64,000 nt of DNA from Podospora pseudocomata. Lineage: Eukaryota > Ascomycota > Sordariomycetes > Sordariales > Podosporaceae. Each line of letters begins with the position of its first letter. Positions within the stretch are counted from its first letter, which is position 1. Location: positions 3,596,001 through 3,660,000 of the forward strand of contig NC_085890.1 of NCBI RefSeq assembly GCF_035222375.1, read 5' to 3'. This document shows positions 44,039-56,404 of this stretch, piece after piece. The notes beneath the pieces were generated by a model. The model was not told where the DNA came from, searched no databases, and worked only from the letters and a program-made list of their open reading frames with translations. The position numbers and the translations under genes were made by a program.

Positions 44039-44995
44039 GGAAATGATGTAAAGGGGAGGGTATAGACAGGGAGGATCTTCTTATTGGTCTAGGCATCGTG
44101 GGAAGGGATCTGTAAAAACTGACTTTTGGGTTTTTGTTTATCATACCTTGTTTCAGGCAGTACTTTCTGTTCAAAGAGCGGGACAGGGAGTCTTGGGTTT
44201 TGCGGCATGGCATCTGGCAGAGACATGTACTGTGTTTTTGTTTTCTTTTCACTTTGTTAGAATATCAGGAGGATAGAAAGGAGGTGTGAATCGCAAGGGC
44301 ACAATGACATATGATACGGACCTTTCCTGTTTTGATAACCAAAACCATATATCAACACAAAGGGTTTGAATCGTACGCCATTGTGCCCTCGGGATTCACA
44401 CTCCTTTCTATCCTTCACCCCAAAGTCGTAGGCAAGAAAATAGAGACTTGTACTGCGAAATAAGGCCTTTCTGAGATCCAACATCCTCACATTCACACAC
44501 TCGCCAATCATTTCAACCATGATTTTCATATACAGCATATCCTCACGAAAGGGGAAAGATCGGGTTAGGGTTAGATAACAATTGATGTGTCTGGTCCGTG
44601 CATGTAAGTCAAAAAAGCCCCTCGACTGTCTTCGGACAACTCAAAACATCAGACGTCAAGTCAGGGAGATTGAAAAAAGCTTTAGGAAGCAGTCAAGATG
44701 GATTCCACATCGAAAGAACCCCCAAAACAAAAGGTAAGCACCTGTCCGACTCCGCGTCCTCCTTTACTTCGAAGCTAGCTGTTGCTGGTGAGGGCGAGTC
44801 GCGCTCAGTGCATTCTTCACTCTGGGCAACTCAGCAAAGCTGCATCTCTTATGGAACTGCCAACCGCAACCGTGAAATTAAGCTCGTCCATTTCTTCCAA
44901 GCGGAAAGATCTGGTTCCCATTCATTCTGTTCTTCTATTTTCCCCCTTTCATATCTGTCTTGAGCATTGTTGTTGGTTCAAATACAGACTTCATC
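44039..44995. other. intergenic with inverted repeat; possible leader exon
   Basis: About 950 bases. Contains the inverted repeat listed separately. An ATG at 44698 opens a 12-codon stretch ending at a strong AAG|GTAAGC donor (44733), which could be a leader exon or small upstream ORF of the TFIIIC gene; I could not find an acceptor that joins it in frame. Confidence 0.4.
44270..44415. repeat. imperfect inverted repeat, about 37-base arms
   Basis: Left arm 44270-44306 and right arm 44379-44415 are reverse complements over about 37 bases with few mismatches and one base slip (core words GGATAGAAAGGAG, TGTGAATC and AGGGCACAATG). The loop is about 72 bases. It lies 230 bases downstream of the carrier stop. 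Confidence 0.7.
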
Positions 44996-47858
44996 ATGGC
45001 TCCCATAATCGATGAGAGGGGTGTTCCCATTCCGACCATCGAACGTGATGACGAAGGTTTCCCTCCTTCTCCTACTTTGGGAGCCTCTTCTCTGGACCAC
45101 AGACTAGCTATCCACTCACCGGATGTCTCTGCCAAACCCACCTGCAATCCTACCAGCAACCCTTCCTCCCCAGGAGTTGGTGCAGATCTAACCTTTTCTA
45201 AAAAGTATCTTCCCCTTCGAGAGTTGACCCTCAACTCGAGACCCTTGGTCAAGCGAGCCATTCAGTTCTCATGCGATGGCGACCTAGCTGTTGCTGCTGA
45301 CGACTCGGTCCATGTCTTTGTTCCCGAGTTTCCAGATCTCACCAGACGCAGGAAGAGGATCGCAGAGGGAGGCGACCCGGAGTCTTCGGATGAAGAGGAA
45401 ACCAATGAACAGAAAGGCAAGTACAACCCAGAGACGTTTCGGACGCAATATTCTGAGGGTAGCAAACACATGCCCGTCTCTTTTCCGCCACTCGACCCGC
45501 GGATCAACAAGGAGCTCTACGATGCTGAAGGGATGCCTTTTCCTTACGACAAGACTTCTGCCCCGCCCAAGCCTCAGGGTGTTGAGAAGGACACAAATGG
45601 TCAAGAGGATGGCCGAGATGCCGGGGATGGTGATCAGGCCGACGGTGTCGAGGGGGACGACGATGACGACTGGGAAGATGACTCAGACGATAGCAGTGTT
45701 GACGATGACCCAGCTGGCGGTGGTGCCAGACTCGGCTCCAATCAGCCATACGGCGCGGGCTCTGGCCCGATCACCAGTGTTGGCAGCAGCATGAACCACG
45801 TCGTCAAGATCAGCTGGTCGCCGTCCGAGCTCGGGGTCAACAGACGCCCGATCCTCGGCATTCTCACCGGAGCTGGGACGCTCGCCATGTACGGCGACGG
45901 TGACATGGCCGCGAACGTGCTCGGCAGCGCCAACGGGTACATGCTGCAGCGCCGTGAGCTTGCGTCCTGGCTGGTTCTTTGGGGCGTGGGCGAGCGGATG
46001 ATGGTGCCCGGCCAGTCGCCCGCCTACAGCGAGTACATCCGTACGTTCGCCTGGGCGCAGGAAATTGGCCCTGGCCAGGCACTGCTGGCCACGCTGAACG
46101 ATGCCAAGGAGATCGCCATCATCAGCGTACAGACAGTCGTGTATGTGGAAGAGGTTTCGGAGAAGGGAAGGGCGGTGGGTGGTCCTGCCGAGAAGACGGT
46201 CTGGCATGTCCGTGAGCTTGTACGCTTCAAGGCGGAGGGGCCCCATCTGCCTGTTTCGGTAAGCTGATCGAACTGGGCGGAAAGTTTATGGAGGGCTAAC
46301 ACCAGATGACAGACCATGGATCCAGACTATGTCCCTTGTGGCACCTCTTTTGGTCTGAGCTTTGGTCCCTGGCTTGAGGATGATGGTGGACGTACGTGTG
46401 TCATTGGATACCTCGACCGGAACTACGTCGGCTTCCGCAAACTTCGCATCGACAAACCGTGGACCAGAGGCCAGTTGCCCAAGCTTCAGGTTGAGAACAA
46501 GGACACCCACGGCCAATGTGTTCATCTGACCACGGACGGGTTTATTGAGTTTGAGCAAGGGGTAAGCCGCTGCCGAGACGGTCTGCGTCGATGTCTCTCG
46601 GTACTGACGCCGTATAGATCTTTCACAAGGGTGATATGATAGGCTGCCGGGGAATGATTTCTACAGGCTGGCATCCTGTTCCGTTTGAGGTTTCCCTTGT
46701 CAGTGGAGCCCTTGCTGAAACGGCGAAGCACAAGACAGGCGTCTGCGGAACCACATACAACCTCCAGCATTGCGAGAACCCCATCATTGGTAAGACGTTC
46801 AAGTGTGTATCTTTCGTCTGGGGTTTGCTAAGTCTTGTTATGCAGATATGGTTGTCCACCCCCCGCCTGACCCGGCCAGACCAACACCGACCCCTCTGTA
46901 CACCTTGGTTCGCTTGTCTGCCACGCCTACCACGCCGAACTGGTATGAGACCAACGTCCCTTCTGCTCTCGCCGCGGACCCCAGCAGTCCTTACTTTCAG
47001 TGGGCTCGCTCAATCCAACAAAAGCTGGAGGTATTGGTCCCAGCCGACATGTACCAGAAGCGTGCCTACGGTGCCGACGACAGCGATTCGGATGAGGAGT
47101 CTGACGACGGCGTTCTCATGGAAGATACCCTTGAGGATGACGAAGGCGTTAATTACACGGGAGAAGGACTCACGGCTATCGACCTCACCACGGATGCTAA
47201 TGTCGCCAGGGAGGTCAAGGTTGTCCCCGAGGTCCACCCTCATCGGTTCCGTTTCCATGGTCTTACCTTGTCTGCTGGCGGCGGCGCCTCTGCTGTCTTG
47301 GTTTCTGCCCACAGCACGCAGCATCCCGAGCGAGGCGGTTGGCACACGCAGCGCTCGCAGGTCTTGTTCAGCTACAAACCTCGTCGCGCCTCGGGCCGTT
47401 CCCTGAGTATGGACATGGACGACGACAACCTGAACTTTTCCTTGCTGAGTTCCATGAGCACCGAAGGGAAACTGTTTGAGTATCTCTACGGCGGCGGCCC
47501 CGACGTGCCAGGCGTGCACTACCCGCTGTCGTCGGATCCCCGACACGCGCATGTTGCTCAGATCTTTGCTCCTGTGGTTCGGAACCAAAAGTGCGAGGTT
47601 TGCGGGGCGGCCGTCACGCAAAGAATGAGGAAGGAGGACCTGGTTGGGTGTGAGAAGGGGCATTTCTTTGGCATTTGTGCTCTGAGCGGGCTGGCTGTGC
47701 AGAAGCCGGGTATGACGCGGAGCTGCGGGACATGCGGGTTCAAGACGATGAGGCCGGAGATTTTGCTGCAAAAGGTTCCCGAGGATATCAAGGAGGAGGT
47801 CAAGGGGGTTATTGGACGGGGGAGCTGCATGGCCTGCTCGGGCAAGTTTCTCAACTAG
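44996..47858 (+). CDS. RNA polymerase III initiation factor TFIIIC subunit (TFIIIC90/Sfc9-like)
   Basis: This TFIIIC subunit helps bind tRNA and 5S promoters and recruit TFIIIB. Four exons, 44996-46258, 46313-46561, 46618-46789 and 46846-47858, give 898 aa with matching phases. The N-terminal half is the TFIIIC-delta beta-propeller: LRELTLNSRPLVKRAIQFSC, DLAVAADDSVHVFVPEF, then a long acidic loop (about 200-240), VKISWSPSELGVNRRPILGI, LTGAGTLAMYGD. A second acidic insert (DDSDSDEESDDG) follows the third intron. The C-terminus is the TFIIIC zinc finger: CEVCGAAVTQRMRKEDLVGC, EKGHFFGICALSGL, SCGTCGFK, CMACSGKFLN. All paired Cys are present. The start at 44996 is the first in-frame ATG. Confidence 0.9.
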
Positions 47859-48363
47859 TAGTGAGCCGGGGGGGAGGGGCGGTTGGTAAACTGATGATGG
47901 ATCCTGGCTTCTGGGACATGGTTGATACCCTGATAAAGTTGGTGGTGCAGCGGTTTGTTACTCAGCAGAGGATAGTCTGTAGTGGGTTTTGAACAGGTAT
48001 AGTGAGTACAGTACCAGCAAACCTTTCACATTGCTCGAACATGAACATGATGTGTGGTGATGTGCAAGGTCGGGGGCATCACTGCCCCTGAAATGAATTG
48101 TCAAAACATGGCTGGCTGACTATGATGGAGCAAAGTAACAAGACGATGTGAAACCAGGTCGTTTACCTGTAATGTATGTACATGGACCCGAGTCCTTCTC
48201 CCTCTCTCTCCGCGGCTCGACCAATTCAGGGGCTTCGGGCCGTGCTGTTTGGTGAGGCGTGTAGGCTCACAATGGAACCCAGTAGGTATTTCTCACCAGA
48301 GCTCCTAAAACACAGCAGGGGATTTTTCGTTGCATGCAGCAGCTCAGGATCGACCATCCAACC
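47859..48363. other. convergent 3' intergenic region
   Basis: About 500 bases between convergent stops; nothing recognised beyond 3' UTR sequence. Confidence 0.5.
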
Positions 48364-49542
48364 TCATACCACACCCTCAAGATACGACCCCAACCCCCAA
48401 AGCGCCGCACACCCAGCCAGCGCCGTCGCGCCAACAATCTTCTTGGTCCACCAGTTATCATCCGTCAGCGGCTTCGCAACCCGCTGAATCTTTCTTGGCT
48501 GTTGCTGCTTCTTCCCCGTCTTGGCCGCAGAGGCAGTAGCATTCCTCTCGGCAGCCTCCTGCTCCTCCGCTCGTGTGTGTAGTTCCGCGATCGTCCTGCT
48601 CAGCCTGACCATCTCCTCCTCAAACGAGGCGTTTTTCTCCCCCTTTCCGCTGTCCACCTCAACATTCTGGACATTTCCAAAGAAATCCGTCACTAGCCGT
48701 CTCCTTGCCTCTTCCGCCCCGCCCTTGAAGAGGTCGTATCTCACTCCAGCATGACTATGAATCTTCTCGTAGGTGTAACTGTCAAAGAGGTCGCCGACCG
48801 TCTTCTTGCTCGACGTGTCCTTGACCTCGGACTCGAGGAACTCAAGGTTGTAGTATGTATAACGGTCAATGACGGCGACCCCGATGTCGTTGTCGGCATG
48901 GTGGGAGTAGCTCGACTGGTCGAGCTCGGAGCTGCCCGTGGCGATGATGTTGGGCGAGTAGAGCTTGCTGTACATGGTGTTTGCCTGGCAGGTGTCGATC
49001 ATGAACAGGATCTCGTGGTACCGTCTTTTCTCCCACATCTGCTCAAACGCATCGGCCAGATCCCAAGCGCCAATCTCCTCCGCGTCTTGGAACTTGAGGA
49101 ACTCGTTGCCGCCGTGGCCGGTCATGTAGACTAGGATGTTGGAGCGGTCGTCGGTGAGGAGACGTTTGGACCGGGGCATCTCCTCGCCTACGCGGTCGGT
49201 GAGGAGGCGGATGAAGTTCTCGACTGTGACCTCGTAGCCGCGGTAGTCGACCTCGATGTTGTCGCCGTAGAGGTCGACGGCGCGGTCGGCATTGGAGTAG
49301 ACTGTGCCTGGGAAGGCGTTGCGCGGGTTGCAGGCCATGTCGTCGGGGAGCATCAGGATGATTTGGGAGTCGGGGATGCCGAGGCGTTTGACGGTGCGGT
49401 AGATGGAGAGGACGTTGGCGAGGTGGCGGTAGTTGAACCAGAAGCGGGAGGTGCAGACTAGGACGGCCCAGTTGGAGGTGTGTTCGGCGAGGGAGGGGCC
49501 GGCCAGGAGGAAGGCGGGGAGGAGGAGGGAGGAGAGCTTCAT
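48364..49542 (-). CDS. GPI8: GPI-anchor transamidase catalytic subunit
   Basis: Gpi8 is the C13/legumain-type cysteine peptidase that cleaves the C-terminal signal and transfers the GPI anchor in the ER lumen. Intronless, 392 aa from ATG 49542; a longer open frame starts 16 codons upstream, but MKLSSLLLPAFLLAGPSLAE is a clear signal peptide. HTSNWAVLVCTSRFWFNYRH opens the mature protein. Catalytic His143 lies in YMTGHGGNEFLKF and Cys185 in FMIDTCQANTMY; SSELDQSSYSHHADNDIGVA and DRYTYYNLEFLE are diagnostic. A variable Lys/Gln-rich loop (about 335-360) precedes a C-terminal transmembrane helix (VGATALAGCAALWGLGSYL). Complete. Confidence 0.95.
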   Translation of the reverse strand: MKLSSLLLPAFLLAGPSLAEHTSNWAVLVCTSRFWFNYRHLANVLSIYRTVKRLGIPDSQIILMLPDDMACNPRNAFPGTVYSNADRAVDLYGDNIEVDYRGYEVTVENFIRLLTDRVGEEMPRSKRLLTDDRSNILVYMTGHGGNEFLKFQDAEEIGAWDLADAFEQMWEKRRYHEILFMIDTCQANTMYSKLYSPNIIATGSSELDQSSYSHHADNDIGVAVIDRYTYYNLEFLESEVKDTSSKKTVGDLFDSYTYEKIHSHAGVRYDLFKGGAEEARRRLVTDFFGNVQNVEVDSGKGEKNASFEEEMVRLSRTIAELHTRAEEQEAAERNATASAAKTGKKQQQPRKIQRVAKPLTDDNWWTKKIVGATALAGCAALWGLGSYLEGVV

Positions 49543-51028
49543 CTTGGTGGTGTTGATGATGTTGGTGGGTAGGTCGTGGTGTTGTGGCAAACGAGTGGAC
49601 GATGGTCGGGATTCTCGGCGTCTAGAGTTGGGACGAGTCTCAGGCGGATGGAAACATTGACGCCCGAAACAAAATCACCTGTTCTGGTGATATCCGTATC
49701 TGGTGGTGGTGGTTATTTTCTTCTGTCGACGTTCAACGCCATGCCATCAGTCAGTCAGCCAAGCCAGGGGGGGCGTCAGCATTGGAGCCGACACACGTCG
49801 CGGTCGTTTCACAGTGCAAAGGCCAATTTAACAGATGGCCAAGCATTACATAAGCCATTCCTTTCTCATTCACAGATCTTAAACCGGGGACGGAGATTTC
49901 TCTCTGGCTCTGGGGCGGGAGGACCTGTGAAACACGAGCCCAGCCCCACAAGCCTTTTGTGCCCACGGTGTCTTAGCGCAACAGCGGTGCTAGGATTTGC
50001 CGAACGCCGAACTTGGGAACAGGGGTGGTTTTACCATAGCTCCAGGCCCAGAGCGGCCGGCCTCGTTTTTGCTGCACCAGAAGTCAGCAGGAAGAGAAGA
50101 AAAAAAAAGGCGAGGCCATTGATCACACGTCCCGATCTCTGTGGGGAAGAGGTCGGAGCATGTGACGACGTGACGACACTTTCCGGCAGCCCAAGCAGCA
50201 ACCAGACCGCGGGGCAACAATTGGAGAACTGGCCCCCCAGTGCCCCGTACCAAGTAAGACCCTGGAAAACCACGCTATTTGGAGTGGACATCGCATGGGC
50301 TTCTTTTATATACTTACCTGATGGATACACACAAAAGCAGCAGCAGCACCTTTGACTGACATTGACACCCAAGCACAACCTGAGCCCTTCACCTGAGCAG
50401 GTGCATACATCTCATACCTACCTAGCATTGCTTCGCATCGCATCACAACACCCACGCCATTACCTACTGCTGTTCGTAACCAAAATCAACCTGGAAGCCG
50501 CGCCATCAGTTAGCTGCCCTGCACGGCGGTTGGCTCGAGGAACAAGCTGCATCACCCAGCATCAGCCATCCGCCCCCCCCACAGTCCAGTCCACACACAC
50601 AGCCCGGCCATCGCATCGACACCCCAGCGACAAACAAACCAGCCCGCGAACCGAAACCTACAACTACAAACCTCTCCCTCTTTCCAGCTCCGTCTCCTCT
50701 CCAACTCCCCTCCAAATACCTTAGCAGATCAGCCAGACTTCTATTTAACCAACAACGGCTCGACACAAGCCCCTCCCCCCCTCCCCCCCCTTTAGCCCAT
50801 ACACTATCCTGCGGCAGTTGTCGATCTAATAACTTTATCCCCGCTTTCCCCACGGTTGCTCGACCCAGGATCCCGTCTCCAACCCCACATCGTGACGTTC
50901 TTAGTCGGCGAGAATCTCCACGGCCTCTCCGGTGGTAGTTCTCATAAGGGTCCGTTCTGGTGGACACTTGTCCAACGGCCTTCCACACTTTCAGCTGCAG
51001 CAAACAGTCAAAACAGTAATTTATCATC
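49543..51028. promoter_or_regulatory. divergent promoter region GPI8 / histidine phosphatase
   Basis: About 1.5 kb, no supported gene. The right half (50360-50800) is C/A- and C/T-rich, typical of a long fungal 5' leader. Open frames of 60-259 codons have no features. Confidence 0.4.
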
Positions 51029-53147
51029 ATGGGGCGCCCACCGGCGTACCTGTTCGTGGTGAGGTAAGTTGGTTGCCACATCGTTTTTTTGGAGGGGACT
51101 CTCTGCTAACGTAGTGGTTAGACACGGGTACCGGCTAGATGCTGCCGACAAGCAGTGGCATCTCTCATCGCCGGCTCCTTACGACCCACCTCTCACTTAC
51201 AGCGGTTGGCAGCAATGCAAGAATCTGGGTGGCCGAATTGCCTCGATTCTTCAGGAAAGAGTAAAGGGAGACGAGCTTGAGGCGAGGATGAACCCAGATC
51301 CAAACAGGAAGCGAAAACGGTACAAGGTGGTCTTGCACAGTTCGCCGTTTCTTCGATGCATCCAGACTTCAATCGCTATCGGCGCGGGACTGGCACAGGA
51401 CTCGACCCCCTTTGGACCTCCCGATCTGGACTCGAGGCCGCCCACTCCCCCTCCCGCACTCGAGGGACGACCACGGCCACCAAATATCATTACTGACCCG
51501 CCACAGAAACCTGTCAAAATTCGAAAGTCTGTTTTACGACTGGACGCATTCCTTGGAGAATGGCTTTCGCCCACTTACTTCGAACTCATCACCCCACCCC
51601 CCGAGTCTGTTATGATGCTTGCTTCTGCCAAGTCAGAGCTCCTTAGACGGGAAGACTATAGTCACTACCCACCCTTCAGTGGCCATCACCATTCCAATTC
51701 CCAAGGTCACCTCTGGAGTCCGACAGGTCGACCAAGCCCGGCTTCACCACCTAGTGACGGAGGATATGATAGCCTTGGGAGCATGGTTACCCTGAGTAAC
51801 GCTTTGCCTAGGAGTCCCAGCATCGGCAGCCAGAGTAGCATAACGAGCAGCCTGAGCACGAGACCCTCTACTCCTAAAATCGAGCTCGGCGTCCACGGAT
51901 ACGTGTCGCCGGTGCCACACTACGCTGTTAGCAACAACAACACGATCCCACCAGGCTATGTGGCTCATGCCAAGGATGCGTGTGTAAAGGTTGACTACCA
52001 ATGGGACTCCAGAGGACCCCCTCTGGACTGGGGTGATGGTGGAAGCTTTCCGGAGGAGTGGGCCAGCATGCACAAGAGGTTCCGCAGTGGCGTCCAGAAG
52101 CTGGTTAACTGGTATACGACGGCGGAACATCCCACAGAAATGGTGACGAAGTTTGCTTTTCAGCCTGTTAGGAGAGGATCGGATGGCGTCGACTCTGAAG
52201 ATGATGATGTCGAGACGGAGGCGGTTGTCATCATGGTGTCTCATGGTGCCGGCTGCAATGCTCTGATCGGGGCGATTACTCATCAGCCTGTGCTCATGGA
52301 CGTCGGCATGGCCTCCTTGACCATGGCTGTACGGAAGCCCGAGGTTCATGATGTCGACACTACCAACGTCAACGACCTGCCGCCTGTACATCATTTGTAT
52401 GACCTCAAGTTGTTTGCGAACAGTGATCACATTAGATCGCCGCCTACAACACCCAACCCTTCCCGATCTCCCTCGGTCTCGGTGGCCAGTGTTTTGAACG
52501 GTCCTCGAGGGCGGCACATGTCGTTTTCTTCAACTTTGAGCCACTTTTCCTGGAACGACAACAACAATTCCCGTGGGTCGTCGGCAAATATGGCTCTGAA
52601 TGGGCTTAGAAGGACCACTTCGAACACATACAGCAGCACACCAACAACTGCCAGCAAGCTCTCTTATGGTATCAGCAGCGGAGGAGGCATTACTGTTGGG
52701 AGTGGCGTCACTTCTTTCACGGCAAACAAGGGGTCGACCTTTGGGCATAGGCCGTCGATCGGTCTCTGGTCTCCAATCTCTTCTCAGCCGGAGGAGGACG
52801 AAGATGACGATTTCTTGTTGCCCAACTTTGGCGATGCGGACCGGAAGCCAGCTTCGTCCGAGACGCTAGAGCAGGTGGATGGTGCAGCAACCCCTACCCC
52901 TGTTCCTGGCACTACCAATAACCTGGATTCGTTCAACCTCTCTGTTAGTCCTAGAGGGACTACCGAAAGGATCCCCACCCCGTCATTTTCTCCCGTCACG
53001 ACTCCCAAGGCGGAATCGTCGGAGCAGCTCGGGGATGGGCCTGGCGGGCTGTGGGGTGGCAACGGACCCAGGCCCCCTGAGGATGCAGATCGGTTGAGAG
53101 ATACCAGCTGTACAAAGAGACGGTGGACTGTCACTGAGCGGAGTTGA
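51029..53147 (+). CDS. histidine phosphatase (phosphoglycerate mutase-like, UBASH3-type) with long disordered tail
   Basis: Exon 1 (51029-51063, MGRPPAYLFVVR) joins exon 2 (51122-53147) through a 58-nt phase-2 intron (GTAAGT, GCTAAC, GGTTAG), 686 aa. The intron splits the catalytic RHG: R|HGYRLDAADKQW. This start matters because the exon-2 frame alone lacks the motif's Arg. PLTYSGWQQCKNLGGRI and VVLHSSPFLRCIQTSIAI are the standard strands; VVIMVSHGAGCNALIGAI holds the second catalytic His. A 100-residue Ser/Pro-rich insert splits the domain, and the C-terminal 230 residues are low complexity. The usual RHGxR is RHGYR, so catalysis is likely. Substrate (phosphotyrosine, sugar phosphate) unknown. 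Confidence 0.85.
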
Positions 53148-54066
53148 CGACTCGGGAGAATATTGGAAACACCCCTGCAATGAGCACGAGTTTGTTTGTA
53201 TCATTCCCCTTTGTTGCTGTTTTTTGTCATAGCGTCGTTCAAAAATTGTCTGGTGGAACTTGAGATGAGAGAGCGTTGTATTTTCTTCTTGGACTATTCA
53301 CTTCGTTGATACCTGGCTGTGAGCTATTTTGAGGACTACTGGCTTGTTTGACTTATCTGTACTTTTAACTTGGATAGGATGGTGAGAAGGGGTATATGAA
53401 AAGGAGGAGGGAGCGGGGGAGAGGGATGATTGCATGGTGATGGGATTGGATAGCGAAAAAGTTTGTTTGGGATTTTGCTTGGGGTTGAATAGGTACCTAG
53501 TGTATGATGGTAGCAATATGGATGTAGTAATTATTTGCCCTTGTCTCCGCTTGTGCTGGTGGGGGGTTTGTGAGTGAGTGTGGCGAACGATCGTCCGATG
53601 TTCTGGGTGTATCTAGCCGGATTGATCTAGGGGTGTTTGATCGACGCGGAACGTGGCCGAGCCACATGATGGCAAGCCAGATCACGCTCGACAGCGGCCT
53701 TCCAGAAGACTTGTTGTGGGTGAGTAGAAGGTCCGGTTTGGCCATGGGTGAGTTTTTTCTGAACAGGCTGAAAAGGTGCCGTCCGAAAAGGACTGGATAA
53801 TTGGAAAAGGAAGATGTCATTCCCGAGAAAGCGGTATTCTAAACAGTTCTGTGTGCTCATCAAGAGTGGTACTAATACAGAGTTTGCCACCCCAATTCCT
53901 CCCAATGCTTTCCCCTTCCCACCCCTGTTGCAAAGATCCAAAAGAAAAGACGGCTGTCAGCCGTGGTATCATACCCTGATTCCCAACATAAAAAAACCCA
54001 TCATCATCAAAACATCGTTACCTAGGCGCTTGAGCCCATCATAACATCGTACAATTTTACTCCCCC
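53148..54066. other. convergent 3' intergenic region
   Basis: About 920 bases between convergent stops. T/G-rich 3' UTR sequence of the phosphatase is followed by A-rich sequence; no supported gene. Confidence 0.45.
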
Positions 54067-56404
54067 CTAGTCAGTATCAAAGAAACTCCCACTCCTCTTT
54101 ATCCCCGCCCCCTCATTGCCCATCTCCCCCAAATCAACCCCCCCAACAGCCCATCCGTCCACCCCCTTGATCATCCCCCCCCACAACCACCACCCCGTCG
54201 CCAACCCACCCCCCAAAACCACCACCGCAACCCCCAACCCAAGCCCCAATCCCCTCAACCCCTCAAACACAACCCAGTTCCCCGTCTGCGTCCCCATGAC
54301 AAAAACACCCATCATAACCTTGCGGTAAAACTCCACCCCAAACCCCATGTCAACTTCATTCCTCATCTTGACACCCAAGTTCCTGCTCGTGAAAGCAGTC
54401 GACTCCCCAATCGTCACCCTCTGAAGCCCGTGCTCCAGCGTCGCAGCCCCCATTGCCAAAAGTCCAAAGACGAACCCCACCGCCGGGAGGTTGACTTTCG
54501 CGCCTGTTGCCATGAGAGAATCGGGATCGGGAGTGAGCGAGCTGCTGATGTGGAGGGAGAAGGTCAAAATTCCGATAAACGAGAGGACTAACCCTACCGC
54601 AGTGACGAACAGGTGGGTTTTGGGGGTGGAGGTGAAGATTGTGGAGTACTTCCGGTAAAAATAGTTAAAGGTTATGACTGGGATGAGGGAGAGCAGGAAC
54701 GGACCAAAGAAGAACAGGCCGATGGAGGAGGGGGGGAGGCTTAAGGGGAGGGGATGGAAGATGAGGGAGAGGGAAGACGAAAAAGACCAGAGGGCGGAGA
54801 TGGGGAGGAAGGAGACGAGGAAGAGGAGGAGGGTGGTGGGTGCGAGCATTGCTCTGGGGGCTTGGAGGAGGAGGGAGGGGGAAATAGGGGTGGAATAAGT
54901 GTAGGGATGGAGTTTGGCGAGGTAGGTACAGGCTGTTTCCCAGGAGAGGAGCCTATAGGGCGCGAGCGGGAGGGAGGTTTTGTATCTGCCTGTGCCGGTG
55001 AGGCCAAAGCCGGAAAGGCCGGTCGCTGGTGTGGGAGCGGCGGAGGCGGCGGCAGAGAGGGTGTATGCTCGGTCGAAAACTGTTTCTGGGCAGCCCAAGG
55101 CGATGGCCGGGATAGCGAGGGCGAAGAAGCTGCTGAGGATGGTGAATTGCAGGGTGAAGCCGGCGGAGGATTGAGAGGCGACGCCGCCGAGGATGGGGGG
55201 AAACCAGAGGGTGGCCGTGGTAGTGATGGCGTGTATGGTGATCTTGATGTTGCGTTCGTGTTCCTTTTCCTTGGTCAGTTTCATTTCTTCCTGAGAGACG
55301 AGCAGGACAGAAACTTACAAAGAATGTATCCTGAATACTCCCCAACACCAGCGCATCCCACGCTCCCCAGCCCAGCCCCTGAAACACCCTCGCAGCCATA
55401 CACTGCCCATACGCACCCTCAAAACCAACATTGGTGCTCCACACCGTCCCGATGAAAAAGGAGATCAGCGACCCCAGATAAAACGGCCTCTTCCCAACCA
55501 TCCTCGCAGCAATTAAACACCCCAACCCTGTAATGGCCGACAAAATCAGCGGCACACCGGTCAACGCGGCCGCAGCCGTATACGACACGCCATATAATTG
55601 GGAGACCTGAGCATTAACCGTCATAAATATCGTCTTTGTCACCCCTGTCATGGCAACCATCAACATGAGTGACCAAAAGTTGACTTCTTTGCGCCATGTG
55701 GGCCAGTTCTGTCACACAAGTATCAGCATAATCCTTCAAAAGGCCAAGAGGGACAGTCATACCAATGGATCATCCGGGTCATCACTCGGCTGAGGGACCA
55801 ATTCCACACTGCTATACTTCCCCTGTCCGTACTTTATCCTCCGCGGCACATTCAACGATGACGCCGCCGTCGAAGTCCATGACATTCTCGGTTTTGAGTC
55901 TGTCGTTGAAACAGGTGGAAGCTCCATTGCGGTCGCTGCTGATGTCGTCGTCTTCGCCGTAGTTGATGTCCCTGGTCTGGTGGGCGGGTTCATACCCAAC
56001 GGCACCTGTGGCCTAACACTCAAAGGTAATGGCTTCGGTGGAGGTGGTCGATTTGGTGCCGGCACGCTTGGTGGCGGTACACTCGGTGGAGGCATGCTAG
56101 GCGGTGGTAATGGTGTGATGGCAGTGAACCCACTCGCATTCGTCGTACTCCTCGATAACCCCCCTCCCAACTTTGATACCGGCCTCGGTGGTAATGGGCG
56201 ATTTGGCGGCTCCGTCGGACTAGTCGAGTTCAACGATGACTGTGATGGCTTCTTCTTGGCCATCATATGATGCGGTTCCTTTGCTGGAGGAGGCGGTGGT
56301 GGGAACGACTCGATCAATCCCGCTGTGCTGCTCCCATCGTTCCCATTACTCCCCCATCTGAGCCCCAGCTCCTTCCTCAGGTCTATCCCAAGGTCCTGCC
56401 CCAT
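54067..56404 (-). CDS. MFS transporter with long proline-rich N-terminal extension
   Basis: Three exons, 56404-55763, 55708-55319 and 55263-54067, give 742 aa (an acceptor 6 nt upstream is an alternative for exon 3). Residues 1-205 are hydrophilic and Pro-rich: FPPPPPPAKEP, PPNRPLPPRPVSKLG, PPPSMPPPSVPPPSVPAPN, all SH3-ligand-like. DDPDDPLNWPTWRKEVNFW then leads into helix 1, the standard start of fungal MFS drug/H+ antiporter-type carriers. GVPLILSAITGLGCLIAARM-like TM3, RPFYLGSLISFFIGTVWS, and ARVFQGLGWGAWDALVLGSI (motif near TM4-5) follow. The second half has about six more helices and a long central loop. The first half resembles DHA1-type transporters. Substrate unknown. The C-terminal half is GC-rich with strong codon bias. 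Confidence 0.85.

Noticed and set aside
50362-51114. Open frames in the leader of the histidine phosphatase
   Set aside because: C/A- and C/T-rich leader composition, no domain; the proven exon begins at 51029 in another frame.
54700-54900. G-rich plus-strand open frames encoding long Glu/Gly runs
   Set aside because: They are complements of the C-rich codons of the MFS transporter on the minus strand.
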